Translations under genes and position numbers: made by a program
Part shown: piece after piece, positions 49,775 through 58,626 of the stretch
How the letters are laid out: each line of letters opens with the position of its first letter
Position numbering within the stretch: position 1 is the stretch's first letter
Origin: Streptomyces sp. GESEQ-35
GTDB taxonomy: Bacteria; Actinomycetota; Actinomycetes; Streptomycetales; Streptomycetaceae
Direction: 5' to 3'
NCBI RefSeq assembly: GCF_017948485.1
Contig: NZ_JAFFSX010000028.1
Coordinates: 62,001 to 126,000 of the forward strand
Length of the DNA stretch: 64,000 nucleotides
The notes under the pieces: generated by a model
What the model saw: only the letters and a program-made list of their open reading frames with translations
Database searches by the model: none
Told to the model about the DNA's origin: nothing

Positions 49775-50451
49775 CCCGAGTGCTCGTCGTCGAGGACGAG
49801 GAGTCCTTCTCCGACGCCCTGTCATACATGCTCCGCAAAGAGGGCTTCGAGGTCGCGGTCGCGACCACCGGGCCCGACGGACTCGACGAGTTCGAGCGCA
49901 ACGGCGCCGACCTCGTCCTCCTCGACCTGATGCTGCCCGGCCTGCCGGGCACCGAGGTCTGCCGCCAGCTGCGCGGCCGCTCCAATGTCCCCGTCATCAT
50001 GGTGACCGCCAAGGACAGCGAGATCGACAAGGTCGTAGGCCTCGAAATAGGAGCCGACGACTACGTCACCAAGCCGTTCTCCTCGCGCGAGCTGGTCGCC
50101 CGTATCCGGGCCGTCCTGCGCCGCCGCGGCGAGCCCGAGGAGGTGACCCCGGCGGCCCTGGAGGCCGGCCCCGTCCGCATGGACGTCGACCGCCACGTCG
50201 TCACGGTCTCCGGCTCCAAGGTCGACCTCCCCCTCAAGGAGTTCGACCTCCTGGAGATGCTCCTGCGCAACGCCGGCCGCGTCCTGACCCGCATGCAGCT
50301 CATCGACCGCGTCTGGGGCGCCGACTACGTAGGCGACACCAAGACCCTCGACGTCCACGTCAAGCGCCTCCGCGCCAAGATCGAACCGGACCCGGGCGCG
50401 CCCCGGTACCTGGTGACGGTGCGCGGCCTCGGCTACAAGTTCGAGCCGTAA
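49771..50451 (+). CDS. phoP: PhoP response regulator
   Basis: 226 residues from GTG 49771, overlapping phoR. The receiver domain has VVEDEESF, phosphoacceptor Asp in LVLLDLMLPG, and the Lys in DYVTKPFSSRE. The OmpR winged helix has LKEFDLLEMLLRNAG, VWGADYVGDTKTLDVHVKRL and VRGLGYKFEP at the end. It binds PHO boxes to activate phosphate scavenging and repress nitrogen genes, linking to GlnR. Its 3-prime end is duplicated 183 bp downstream. Confidence 0.95.
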   Translation: MTRVLVVEDEESFSDALSYMLRKEGFEVAVATTGPDGLDEFERNGADLVLLDLMLPGLPGTEVCRQLRGRSNVPVIMVTAKDSEIDKVVGLEIGADDYVTKPFSSRELVARIRAVLRRRGEPEEVTPAALEAGPVRMDVDRHVVTVSGSKVDLPLKEFDLLEMLLRNAGRVLTRMQLIDRVWGADYVGDTKTLDVHVKRLRAKIEPDPGAPRYLVTVRGLGYKFEP

Positions 50452-50575
50452 ACCGAGCTGGGCCGGAGCCGCCGGACGCCCGCCGCGGTAGCGGCCAAGG
50501 GCTACGTCGGCGCAGCGCCTCGAAGCCCGCGCAGCGGTGCGAGGGGTGCGTCGAGGAGGGTGCTCGAGCCGGACC

Positions 50576-50661
50576 CGGGCGCGCCCCGGTACCTGGTGAC
50601 GGTGCGCGGCCTGGGCTACAAGTTCGAGCCGTAGACCGAGCTCGGCAGGAGCCGACGGACG
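50576..50661 (+). pseudogene. Duplicated 3-prime end of phoP
   Basis: 86 bases match 50393-50478 with no gap, offset exactly 183 bp, including the codons for EPDPGAPRYLVTVRGLGYKF, the stop and bases beyond. There are only a few differences. The three inside the coding part are synonymous (GAA/GAG, CTC/CTG, TAA/TAG stop). There is no start or upstream phoP sequence, so it is a gene fragment, not a functional copy. Confidence 0.8.
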
Positions 50662-50696
50662 GAGTTCGGGCCGTGGGCCCCGTCGGTACGACGATG

Positions 50697-50728
50697 AAGG
50701 GCGGGACCTCTCCGGAGGTCCCGCCCTT
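50697..50728. terminator. Terminator between phoP and the lipoprotein gene
   Basis: Perfect 14-bp stem AAGGGCGGGACCTC / GAGGTCCCGCCCTT with a 4-base loop between convergent units. Confidence 0.85.
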
Positions 50729-50745
50729 CGTTCGTGTACGGCTGC

Positions 50746-51447
50746 TCAGTGGCCGGCGGCCTCGTTCGAGGCGGAACCGGTGGCCGTGGCGCTCGCGGAG
50801 GCCGCGTCGGTCGGCGTGCCGCTCTGGGCGCCGGTCTCCGTCTCGTCGGGGGTGCCGGTCGCCGTGTCCGTCGGCGAGCCGGAGGTGTCCTCGCCCGGCT
50901 TCTGCGAGCCGGTCTCCGAGCCGCCCGGCACCGCCGGGACCTCGGTCGGGCCCCAGCTGGAGAAGTAGCCCTCGGCCGGGACGACGAAGGCCTGAAGGCT
51001 CACGTCGCCGGTCGTGCTGAAGGTGAAGGTGGTCTTCTGGGCGTCGCCGTCCTTCATCGCCTCGCGGCTGCCGGACAGGACGGCGGAGGCGTTGTCCTTC
51101 CCGCCGAGGGTCAGCGAGCCGCCGGCCGGGATGGACAGGTTCTTGCCCTTGGCCGGGGTCAGCTTGGCGGTGCCGGCGCCGTCCACGGTGATGGCGTCGA
51201 GCGTCTGCGCGGTGTCGCCGCTGTTGAACAGGGTCGCGGCGACCGCGGCCGGGCCGGTGGACTCGGCGTCGGGCTGGGTGATGATGACGGCATTCTGGAT
51301 CTTGATGTCGCCGACCGTCGTGGCGGCGTTGTCCGGCTTGACTTCCAGGGTCTGGGCGTTGTTGCCGGCCGCACACGCGGAGAGCGAGGCGATCGAGAAC
51401 GCGATGGCGGCGGCCGCGAGGGCACCGCGTCGAAGGCTGCTGCTCAC
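50746..51447 (-). CDS. Surface lipoprotein, PCu(A)C/DUF461-like
   Basis: 233 residues from GTG 51447, preferred because AAGGAG lies upstream; ATG 51486 is possible. A signal peptide ends in the lipobox ASLSAC, giving a lipid-anchored Cys. The middle (about 50-155: IQNAVIITQPDAES, NSGDTAQTLDAITV, LGGKDNASAVL) looks like an immunoglobulin-like or copper-chaperone-like beta-sandwich. The last 65 residues are a Ser/Thr/Gly/Glu-rich tail. Function unknown; convergent with the phosphate operon. Confidence 0.75.
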   Translation of the reverse strand: MSSSLRRGALAAAAIAFSIASLSACAAGNNAQTLEVKPDNAATTVGDIKIQNAVIITQPDAESTGPAAVAATLFNSGDTAQTLDAITVDGAGTAKLTPAKGKNLSIPAGGSLTLGGKDNASAVLSGSREAMKDGDAQKTTFTFSTTGDVSLQAFVVPAEGYFSSWGPTEVPAVPGGSETGSQKPGEDTSGSPTDTATGTPDETETGAQSGTPTDAASASATATGSASNEAAGH

Positions 51448-52119
51448 GGCGGCGGCAACTCCTTGACTCGAACGAGGAGGGCGCATAAAGCCGCCCTAAG
51501 TGTCTGTCAGCGGCCTTAGGTTACCGAGCCGTTCCCGCGCGACCGCACCCGACCCTCCCCAAGAGCCCCGCTTCCCTCAGCAGGCGGCAGTCGACGTACC
51601 CGCAGAAGTGACCCGCGAGTCACTTAGCCGCGGCGCTCGTCCGCCATTCACATAAGTGGCCGAGATCAAGCGGCCGACAACGCGGCCGACAACACAGCCG
51701 ACAACACGCCGACATAGCGTCGGCATACCCGAACCACCCGTGCGCAAATTTTCCGTGAAGGAATGCACGGCCGTCCCGGGAATTGATCACCGACCGGCGA
51801 GTCGGTCTCCCGTGATCAATTCGGATTCGTCCCGTACCCGACTCCACGCACCGAACGGAGTAGCGGAAGTCGAGCACTTGGAAGCGGACATATGAGGACG
51901 TTCGTCCACTTGGAGGGGGCTCTGGATGTGTGTAACGTGCGGGTTTCTCTCTGCCCGGAGAGCCGCTCCGACCTGCGAATACCTTCTTCCGATCGGCCCG
52001 TGCAGCACGTTCCTGTTGCTGTTGTCAAGCCCCGAGATATGCCCTGACCTGCGAAAACGCCATTCAGAACCCGCCGTTTCCGTGTTACCCTGGATAGCCA
52101 CGGAAGGGGTACCTGTCAC
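51448..52119. other. 672-bp gap upstream of carD
   Basis: No convincing gene. It holds a run of CCGACAACAC-type short repeats (51669-51715), a long hairpin (51781-51821) and a 65-codon open frame (51926-52123) that overlaps the carD start but has atypical codon use including TTA. The latter part should contain the carD promoter. Confidence 0.5.
51781..51821. repeat. Long inverted repeat in the carD upstream region
   Basis: Outer arms AATTGATCAC / GTGATCAATT (10 bp, perfect) enclose a second ACCGAC / GTCGGT pairing. It could be a terminator for leftward transcription or a folded RNA element. Confidence 0.55.
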
Positions 52120-52602
52120 ATGACGTTCAAGGTTGGCGACACCGTGGTCTATCCCCATCACGGGGCCGCGCTGATCGAGGCTATCGAAACTCGCCAGATC
52201 AAAGGCGTGGACAAGACCTACTTGGTGCTGAAGGTCGCCCAGGGTGACCTGACGGTGCGTGTGCCAGCGGACAATGCGGAGTTCGTCGGCGTGCGTGATG
52301 TGGTCGGTCAGGACGGGCTGGACCGGGTCTTCGAGGTGCTGCGCGCGCCGTACGCCGAGGAGCCCACGAACTGGTCCCGTCGTTACAAGGCAAATCTGGA
52401 GAAGCTCGCCTCCGGCGATGTCATCAAGGTCGCGGAAGTCGTACGTGACCTGTGGCGTCGTGAGCGCGAGCGCGGACTCTCCGCCGGTGAGAAGCGCATG
52501 CTTGCCAAGGCCCGCCAGATCCTGGTGAGCGAACTCGCCCTCGCGGAGAACACGAACGAGGACAAGGCCGAGGCCCTGCTCGACGAGGTCCTCGCGTCCT
52601 GA
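52120..52602 (+). CDS. carD: CarD-family RNA polymerase-binding transcription factor
   Basis: 160 residues from ATG 52120. The N-terminal RNA-polymerase-interaction domain (FKVGDTVVYPHHGAALIEAIE, about 1-65) and the C-terminal helical DNA-binding part (SRRYKANLEKLASGD, VVRDLWRRERERGLSAGEKRML) are complete. CarD stabilises the open complex at rRNA and many other promoters and is essential in mycobacteria. It precedes ispD by 290 bp. Confidence 0.95.
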   Translation: MTFKVGDTVVYPHHGAALIEAIETRQIKGVDKTYLVLKVAQGDLTVRVPADNAEFVGVRDVVGQDGLDRVFEVLRAPYAEEPTNWSRRYKANLEKLASGDVIKVAEVVRDLWRRERERGLSAGEKRMLAKARQILVSELALAENTNEDKAEALLDEVLAS

Positions 52603-52640
52603 CGCAGGCGACAACCACGCCGTACTGCTCAGAACATTGA

Positions 52641-52689
52641 ATGCCGCGGTGCCCGATGACGTAATTGCCGTCGCCGGGCGCTGCGGCAT
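52641..52689 (+). terminator. Hairpin after carD
   Basis: ATGCCGC / GCGGCAT outer arms with an extended partly paired interior (GGTGCCCG / CCGGGCGC), 38 bases past the carD stop. A large interior loop makes it a weaker candidate. Confidence 0.45.
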
Positions 52690-52892
52690 GTTCGCGCCCA
52701 GAGCTGCCGCAGACACCGCGCGGTGATGTCGTACGCATTTCCGTACGGTCGGGGAAGGGACCCCGATAATGGTGTGCCGGGCCCGGGCAGCTGGCTCGAC
52801 CAGGGTCACGGAAGGGTTCCGGTCAAGGCGTCGCGCCCGGCACGGTGTGGCCATACCCAAGTAGGCCGAGCACACAAACCTGACAGGAACCG

Positions 52893-53648
52893 ATGTCTGA
52901 CGATTCGCGCCCTTCGCCCGCGTCCGCCGCACGTACCGCCGCGGTGATTCCCGCCGCCGGCCGGGGCGTGCGCCTCGGCCCGGGCGCCCCCAAGGCGCTC
53001 CGCGCGCTGGGTGGCACCCCCATGCTGATCCACGCGGTGCGCGCGATGGCCGCGTCCCGTGCCGTCTCCCTCGTGGTCGTCGTGGCCCCGCCGGACGGCA
53101 CCGCCGAGGTCAAGTCCATGCTGGACGCGCACGCGCTGCCGGAGCGCACGGACTTCCTCGTGGTGTCCGGCGGTGACTCCCGGCAGGATTCGGTGAAGCT
53201 GGGCCTGGACGCCCTGCCCGCGGAGTACGCCATCGTGCTGGTGCACGACGCGGCGCGGCCGCTCGTACCCGTGGACACGGTGGACGCCGTGATCGAGGCG
53301 GTACGGGACGGTGCGCCGGCCGTGGTGCCCGCCCTCCCCCTCGCCGACACCGTCAAGCAGGTCGAGCCGGCCCGGACGCCCGGCGATCCCGAGCCGGTGG
53401 TCGCCACGCCGGACCGCTCCCTTCTCCGGGCCGTACAGACGCCGCAGGGCTTCGACCGGGCGACGCTGGTCCAGGCGCACGAGACGGTGACCTCCGACGT
53501 CACCGACGACGCCGGCATGGTCGAACAGCTGGGCCTGCGCGTCGTGGTCGTGCCCGGCCACGAGGAGGCCTTCAAGGTCACCCGCCCGCTGGACCTCGTC
53601 CTCGCGGAGGCGGTCCTCGCCCGCCGGAGGCTGAACGATGGCTTCTGA
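52893..53648 (+). CDS. ispD: 2-C-methyl-D-erythritol 4-phosphate cytidylyltransferase
   Basis: 251 residues from ATG 52893. The N-terminal nucleotide-binding loop is AVIPAAGRGVRLGPGAPKAL. VLVHDAARPLVP and the distal LRAVQTPQGFDRATL are the IspD signatures. It catalyses the CTP-dependent step of the MEP isoprenoid pathway. It overlaps ispF by 11 bases. Confidence 0.95.
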   Translation: MSDDSRPSPASAARTAAVIPAAGRGVRLGPGAPKALRALGGTPMLIHAVRAMAASRAVSLVVVVAPPDGTAEVKSMLDAHALPERTDFLVVSGGDSRQDSVKLGLDALPAEYAIVLVHDAARPLVPVDTVDAVIEAVRDGAPAVVPALPLADTVKQVEPARTPGDPEPVVATPDRSLLRAVQTPQGFDRATLVQAHETVTSDVTDDAGMVEQLGLRVVVVPGHEEAFKVTRPLDLVLAEAVLARRRLNDGF

Positions 53649-54129
53649 CGCACCCCTTCCCCAGGTCGGCATCGGCACCGACATCCACGCCTTCGAGGAC
53701 GGCCGCGAACTGTGGTGCGCCGGCCTGAAGTGGGACGGCGAGGGACCGGGCCTGGCCGGACACTCCGACGCCGACGTGGTCGCCCACGCCGCGTGCAACG
53801 CCCTCTTCTCGGCAGCCGGGTTGGGCGACCTTGGGCAGCACTTCGGCACCGGGCGGCCCGAGTGGTCCGGGGCCTCCGGGGTCACCCTGCTCACCGAGGC
53901 CGCCCGGCTGGTCCGCGAGGCGGGCTTCCGGATCGGCAACATCGCGGTCCAGGTGGTCGGGCCCAGGCCGAAGATCGGCAAGCGGCGGGACGAGGCGCAG
54001 AAGATCCTGTCGGACGCGGCGGGGGCACCGGTGTCGGTGTCGGGGGCCACGACGGACGGGCTGGGGTTCCCGGGCAGGAACGAAGGCCTCATGGCAGTGG
54101 CAACGGCGTTGGTGGTCAAGAGGGGCTGA
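53638..54129 (+). CDS. ispF: 2-C-methyl-D-erythritol 2,4-cyclodiphosphate synthase
   Basis: 163 residues from ATG 53638. Metal-binding GTDIHAF and GHSDADVVAHA, and the C-terminal ATTDGLGFPGRNEG, are intact. It forms the cyclic diphosphate after IspD and IspE in the MEP pathway. Coupled to ispD. Confidence 0.95.
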   Translation: MASDAPLPQVGIGTDIHAFEDGRELWCAGLKWDGEGPGLAGHSDADVVAHAACNALFSAAGLGDLGQHFGTGRPEWSGASGVTLLTEAARLVREAGFRIGNIAVQVVGPRPKIGKRRDEAQKILSDAAGAPVSVSGATTDGLGFPGRNEGLMAVATALVVKRG

Positions 54130-54140
54130 CTGATCCGGCC

Positions 54141-54215
54141 TAAGGGGCGCGGGGCTGTGTCGATATGCGGCTCCGCCGGGTGGGCGCGACCAGCCCCCAC
54201 CGGCCCGCAGCCGAC
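54141..54215. repeat. Interspersed repeat, copy 3
   Basis: TAAGGGGCGCGGGGCTGTGT, ATGCGGCTCCGCCGGGTGGG and CGCGACCAGCCCCCACCGGC follow one another, the same modules as at 33265-33345. It fills the gap between ispF and cysS. Confidence 0.7.
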
Positions 54216-54257
54216 AACGTTCCCGTACACCCCTCACCGCCTACTACTCTGGACCTC

Positions 54258-55658
54258 GTGACCATTCGCCTGTACGACACCAGCGCCCGGCAGATCCGTG
54301 ACTTCATCCCGCTCACGCCGGGTTGTGTCTCGATCTACCTGTGTGGCGCCACCGTGCAGGCCGCACCGCACATCGGGCACATCCGCTCGGGGCTCAACTT
54401 CGACATCCTGCGTCGGTGGTTCGAGTACCGCGGCTATGACGTGACCTTCATCAGGAACGTCACGGACATCGACGACAAGATCATCACCAAGGCCGCCGAC
54501 CAGGGCCGGCCCTGGTGGTCGATCGGCTACCAGAACGAGCGGGCGTTCAACGACGGCTACCGCGCCCTCGGTTGCCTGCCGCCGACGTACGAACCGCGGG
54601 CCACCGGCCACATCACCGAGATGGTCGAGATGATGCGCGGGCTCATCGAGCGCGGTCACGCCTACGAGGCCGACGGCAACGTCTACTTCGACGTGCGGTC
54701 CTTCCCGGACTACCTCCAGCTGTCGAACCAGGAGCTGGACAACCTGCTCCAGCCCTCCGGCGAGGGCGAGACCGGCAAGCGGGACCCGCGTGACTTCGCC
54801 ATGTGGAAGGCCGCCAAGCCGGGCGAGCCGACCTGGGAGACGCCCTGGGGACGCGGCCGCCCCGGCTGGCACCTGGAGTGCTCGGCGATGGCCCACAAGT
54901 ACCTGGGCCCCGCCTTCGACATCCACGGCGGCGGACTCGACCTGATCTTCCCGCACCACGAGAACGAGATCGCCCAGGCCAAGGCGTACGGCGACGACTT
55001 CGCCCAGTACTGGGTGCACAACGCCTGGGTCACCATGAGCGGCGAGAAGATGTCCAAGTCGCTCGGCAACTCGGTGCTGGTCTCCGAGATGGTCAAGAAC
55101 TGGCGGCCCATCGTCCTGCGCTACTACCTCGGCACCCCGCACTACCGCTCGATGATCGAGTACAGCGAGGAGGCCCTGCGCGAGGCGGAGTCGGCGTTCG
55201 CGCGGATCGAGGGCTTCGTGCAGCGCGTCGTCGAGCTGGCCGGGGGAGCCGTGGACCCCGCCCCCGAGGTCCCGCTCGCCTTCGCCGAGGCGATGGACGA
55301 CGACCTGGGCGTCCCGCAGGCGCTCGCCGTCGTGCACACCACCGTCCGGCAGGGCAACTCGGCGCTCGCGGCGGACGACAAGGAAGCCGCGGTGGCCCGC
55401 CTCGCCGAGGTCCGTGCCATGCTCGGCGTCCTCGGTCTGGACCCGCTCGACCCGCACTGGGCCGGTGAGAGCGACCGGGGCGAAGATCTCCATGGCGTGG
55501 TCGACAGCCTCGTACGCCTGGTCCTCGGCCAGCGTGAGGCGGCCCGCGCCCGCAAGGACTGGGCCACCGCCGACGCGATCCGCGACCAGCTCAACCAGTC
55601 GGGACTCATCATCGAGGACGGACCGCAGGGGCCGCGCTGGACGCTCGGTCCGCGCTGA
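54258..55658 (+). CDS. cysS: Cysteinyl-tRNA synthetase
   Basis: 466 residues from GTG 54258. The class I signatures PHIGHIRSG (HIGH) and GEKMSKSLGNS (KMSKS) are present, with zinc ligands starting at LCGATVQ and ECSAMAHKYLG / HGGGLDLIFPHHENE. It charges tRNA-Cys with cysteine. A longer upstream start at 54165 is encoded by an interspersed repeat and is rejected. Confidence 0.95.
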   Translation: MTIRLYDTSARQIRDFIPLTPGCVSIYLCGATVQAAPHIGHIRSGLNFDILRRWFEYRGYDVTFIRNVTDIDDKIITKAADQGRPWWSIGYQNERAFNDGYRALGCLPPTYEPRATGHITEMVEMMRGLIERGHAYEADGNVYFDVRSFPDYLQLSNQELDNLLQPSGEGETGKRDPRDFAMWKAAKPGEPTWETPWGRGRPGWHLECSAMAHKYLGPAFDIHGGGLDLIFPHHENEIAQAKAYGDDFAQYWVHNAWVTMSGEKMSKSLGNSVLVSEMVKNWRPIVLRYYLGTPHYRSMIEYSEEALREAESAFARIEGFVQRVVELAGGAVDPAPEVPLAFAEAMDDDLGVPQALAVVHTTVRQGNSALAADDKEAAVARLAEVRAMLGVLGLDPLDPHWAGESDRGEDLHGVVDSLVRLVLGQREAARARKDWATADAIRDQLNQSGLIIEDGPQGPRWTLGPR

Positions 55659-55751
55659 GCCTTTCTTGATCGATTGTGCCGCCCGGCGGTCCGGGCGGCA
55701 CACTTGCTACTGACGTACGTAATTTCACCGCATCACACAGACAGGTAGGTC

Positions 55752-56693
55752 ATGGCCGCTAACAACCGCCGCATGTCCGGCAAGAAGGGCGCGCAGGTCG
55801 GCAGTGGCGGCCAGCGGCGCCGGGGCCTGGAGGGCAAGGGGCCGACCCCGCCCGCCGAGATGCGCAAGGGGCACAAGAAGAACCGCGTCGCCAATGCCAA
55901 GGCGAAGCAGACGGTACGGCGTCCCGCGCCCCGGGGCCGTGGCGGCAGGTCGACGTCCGAGCTGGTCGTCGGGCGCAACCCCGTCTTCGAGGCACTGCGC
56001 GAGGGCGTGCCCGCCACCACGCTGTACGTCCAGCAGTTCATCGACAACGACGAACGGGTCCGTGAGGCACTCCAGCTCGCGGCCGAGCGCGGCGGCATCA
56101 ACCTCATGGAGGCGCCGCGCCCCGAGCTGGACCGGATGACGAACGGCCTCAACCACCAGGGCCTCGTCCTCCAGGTCCCGCCGTACGAGTACGCCCACCC
56201 CGAGGACCTCGCCGCCGACGCGGCCGATCAGGGCGAGGACCCGATCATCGTCGCCCTGGACGGTGTGACCGACCCGCGCAACCTCGGTGCCGTCGTCCGC
56301 TCCGTCTCCGCCTTCGGCGGCCACGGCGTCGTCGTACCGGAGCGCCGCGCGGCCGGCATGACGGCCGGAGCCTGGAAGACGTCCGCGGGCACCGCCGCCC
56401 GCACCCCGGTCGCCCGCGCCACGAACCTCACCCGCGCCCTGGAGTCGTACAAGAAGGCGGGCATCACCGTCGTCGGCCTCGCTGCCGACGGCGAGGTCGA
56501 ACTCGGCGAGCTGGAGGCCCTGGGCGGCCCGGTCGTCATCGTGGTCGGCAGCGAGGGCAAGGGCCTGTCCCGGCTCGTCGGGGAGACCTGCGACTACCGG
56601 GTGCGGATTCCGATGCCGGGCGGTGCCGAGTCGCTCAACGCCGGTGTGGCGGCGGGGATCGTGCTGTACGAGGCGGCCAGGCGGCGGGCCTGA
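55752..56693 (+). CDS. rlmB: 23S rRNA (guanosine-2'-O-) methyltransferase RlmB
   Basis: 313 residues from ATG 55752. A basic N-terminal extension (about 1-65) precedes the ribose-methyltransferase substrate-binding domain (LVVGRNPVFEALREGVPATT). The SPOUT/TrmH knot follows with GVTDPRNLGAVVRSV, VVIVVGSEGKGLSRLV and IPMPGGAESLNAGVAAGIVLYEA. It follows cysS in the conserved actinobacterial order. Confidence 0.93.
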   Translation: MAANNRRMSGKKGAQVGSGGQRRRGLEGKGPTPPAEMRKGHKKNRVANAKAKQTVRRPAPRGRGGRSTSELVVGRNPVFEALREGVPATTLYVQQFIDNDERVREALQLAAERGGINLMEAPRPELDRMTNGLNHQGLVLQVPPYEYAHPEDLAADAADQGEDPIIVALDGVTDPRNLGAVVRSVSAFGGHGVVVPERRAAGMTAGAWKTSAGTAARTPVARATNLTRALESYKKAGITVVGLAADGEVELGELEALGGPVVIVVGSEGKGLSRLVGETCDYRVRIPMPGGAESLNAGVAAGIVLYEAARRRA

Positions 56694-56816
56694 ACACGCG
56701 TCCGCGGGCTCGCCCGTACGGGGTATTCCTGGCGTCCAGGGCAACCTTGACGCGGTCCGGACACTTCCGGCGGGTCAAAGCAGTGTCCTAACTCCATGTC
56801 ACTCGGTTAGTTGAGT

Positions 56817-58445
56817 GTGGACACCAGAACACCCCGCACACCCACGGGGGACCGCTCGTCGGATTACGACGACGCTCCCGCGCTGAGCATGGTGAAGGTG
56901 CCGAGCGATCCGGCGCAGATCATCGTCAATCATGTGAGCTTCCGCGTGCAGTTGGGCGCCTCGACCCGGCGGACCCAGTCGCCGCGGGTCGCACGGCACA
57001 TGCGCGCCACCGAGGACTCCGCCCGCATCCCGGCCGCCGCCTCCGCCCCCGGTACCCGCCGCCGCGCTCCCGTCGTCTGGAGCGGGAAGTCCGATCCGGA
57101 CGACACCGGCGCCCACCGGCTGCTCCAGGCGGTGCGCGGCGGCAGCGTCCGGCACGGCGAGGAGCCGGCCACCGACGCCGGCGCCACCCAGGTCCTCCCG
57201 CGCATCGACGAGGGCGGCTACGGCGGATACGACGACGTCACGGCGCAGACCCTCGAAACCCCGCTCGTCGGCGCCCAGCGCGGCCCGGACTCCGGCGAGA
57301 CCCGGCTCCTGCCGCAGATGCGCTCGGCCGGCAGTGCCTACGACGAACCCGCCTACGAAGGCGAGCAGTTCGACGAGGACTACGGCTACGAGGGCGACGA
57401 CGAGGACACCGACACACCGGGCAGGCGCTACGGCGACGACCCGGCCCGGCACGCCTACTACCCCGGCCGCCGGATGAACCTCGGCGTCGTCCTGCTCCCG
57501 CTGCGTATCTTCCTCGGCTTCATCTCCATCTACGCCGGCATGGGCAAGCTCTGCGACCCCGTCTACTTCGACGGCGGCAAACGCGGCTCCATGACCAAGT
57601 GGCTCAACACCCTGCACCCCTGGGAAGTCGCCGAGCCACTGCGTCAGTTCGCACTTGAGCACCCCGTCGGTTCCGGTCTCGTCATCGCCTTCTTCCAGGT
57701 CATCGTGGGTGTCCTCACGGTCCTGGGCTGCTGGCAGCGGGTCGCCGCCGTCGTCGGTGCGCTGCTGTCGGCCGCGCTGCTCGTCACCGTCAGCTGGAAG
57801 AGCGTCCCGGCCTACGACGCCCCCGACATCATCTATCTCGCCGCCTGGTCCCCGCTGATCATCGCGGGCGCCCCCGTCTACTCCATCGACGGCCGCCTCG
57901 GCGGCAGCGCCTGGCGCCGTCTCGGCCCCCGCGCCGACATCTGGGAGCTGCGCAGCTACGTGCTGCGCCGCGGTGCCCTCGTCACCGCCGTCGTCGCCGG
58001 GCTCACTCTGCTGGTCGGCTCCCTGCTCGGCGGCGCCGTCCGCGACGCCGACCGCGTGGTCGTACCCGGCCCCGGCGAGGCACCGCGCAACGAACTGCCG
58101 GGCTCCCCGCTCCCGCAGAAGCCCGGCAGAAGCGCCCAGGAACGCACTCCGAGCGCCTCCAACGCACCCACCCAGGGCGCCACATCGGGCGCGAGAAGCC
58201 CCTCCGGCGCCGCGACCACCCCCGGCGCCTCCCGCAACGCCGGCACCGCCACCGGCTCCCCCAGCCAGACCCAGGGCACCGCGGGCCAGGCCCCACCCCA
58301 GCAGTCCTCCCCGGCCGACGAGGCCCCCAGCACCAGCAGCGGCCCCACCTCGGGCGGCGGCACCGGCGGCTCCCCGGGCGGCACCGGCGGCGGCGGAGAC
58401 ACCACCCCGGAGGAACCGGGCCTGGTGGGCGGCTTGTTGGGATAG
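56817..58445 (+). CDS. DoxX-family membrane protein with long disordered ends
   Basis: 542 residues from GTG 56817 (a TTG at 56811 is also in frame). Residues 1-215 are polar and acidic with runs such as YDEPAYEGEQFDEDYGYEGD. The DoxX four-helix region spans about 222-400 (LGVVLLPLRIFLGFISIYAGMGKL, VGSGLVIAFFQVIVGVL). A further membrane helix near 405-420 leads to a 120-residue Pro/Ser/Thr/Gly tail. It probably takes part in a membrane redox or oxidative-stress system. The start is likely leaderless. Ends at a strong hairpin. Confidence 0.8.
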   Translation: MDTRTPRTPTGDRSSDYDDAPALSMVKVPSDPAQIIVNHVSFRVQLGASTRRTQSPRVARHMRATEDSARIPAAASAPGTRRRAPVVWSGKSDPDDTGAHRLLQAVRGGSVRHGEEPATDAGATQVLPRIDEGGYGGYDDVTAQTLETPLVGAQRGPDSGETRLLPQMRSAGSAYDEPAYEGEQFDEDYGYEGDDEDTDTPGRRYGDDPARHAYYPGRRMNLGVVLLPLRIFLGFISIYAGMGKLCDPVYFDGGKRGSMTKWLNTLHPWEVAEPLRQFALEHPVGSGLVIAFFQVIVGVLTVLGCWQRVAAVVGALLSAALLVTVSWKSVPAYDAPDIIYLAAWSPLIIAGAPVYSIDGRLGGSAWRRLGPRADIWELRSYVLRRGALVTAVVAGLTLLVGSLLGGAVRDADRVVVPGPGEAPRNELPGSPLPQKPGRSAQERTPSASNAPTQGATSGARSPSGAATTPGASRNAGTATGSPSQTQGTAGQAPPQQSSPADEAPSTSSGPTSGGGTGGSPGGTGGGGDTTPEEPGLVGGLLG

Positions 58446-58466
58446 CCCACAGGCTGACACGACGAC

Positions 58467-58501
58467 AGTGGGGTCCCGCACGGAATGTGCGGGACCCCAC
58501 T
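58467..58501 (+). terminator. Terminator of the DoxX gene
   Basis: Perfect 15-bp stem AGTGGGGTCCCGCAC / GTGCGGGACCCCACT with a 5-base loop, 21 bases after the stop. Confidence 0.85.
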
Positions 58502-58527
58502 GACGTACGGGGACCAGGACGCCCTTC

Positions 58528-58620
58528 TTTTTAGGGGCGCGGGGTGTCGTACGGGACCACAGCGCCCCGTCAGGGGCGCGGGGAACTGCGCGACCAGCCC
58601 CCACCGGCCGTCAGCCGAAC
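58528..58620. repeat. Interspersed repeat, copy 4 (doubled)
   Basis: Two GGGGCGCGGGG units in tandem: TTTTTAGGGGCGCGGGGTGT at 58529 and GCGCCCC-GTCA-GGGGCGC (58562-58579) followed by GGGGAACTGCGCGACCAGCC and CCACCGGCCGTCAGCCGAA. It lies between convergent genes. Confidence 0.7.
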
Positions 58621-58626
58621 GACGAC

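Noticed and set aside
51926..52123. 65-codon frame overlapping the carD start as a gene
   Set aside because: Good ribosome site and ATGA overlap, but codon use (TTA, ATA, AGA, low third-position GC) is unlike the genome; kept only as a finding.
54165..54257. Upstream extension of cysS beginning MRLRRVGATS
   Set aside because: The same peptide is encoded at 33297 by another copy of the interspersed repeat; it is repeat sequence, and the GTG at 54258 matches CysS family starts.
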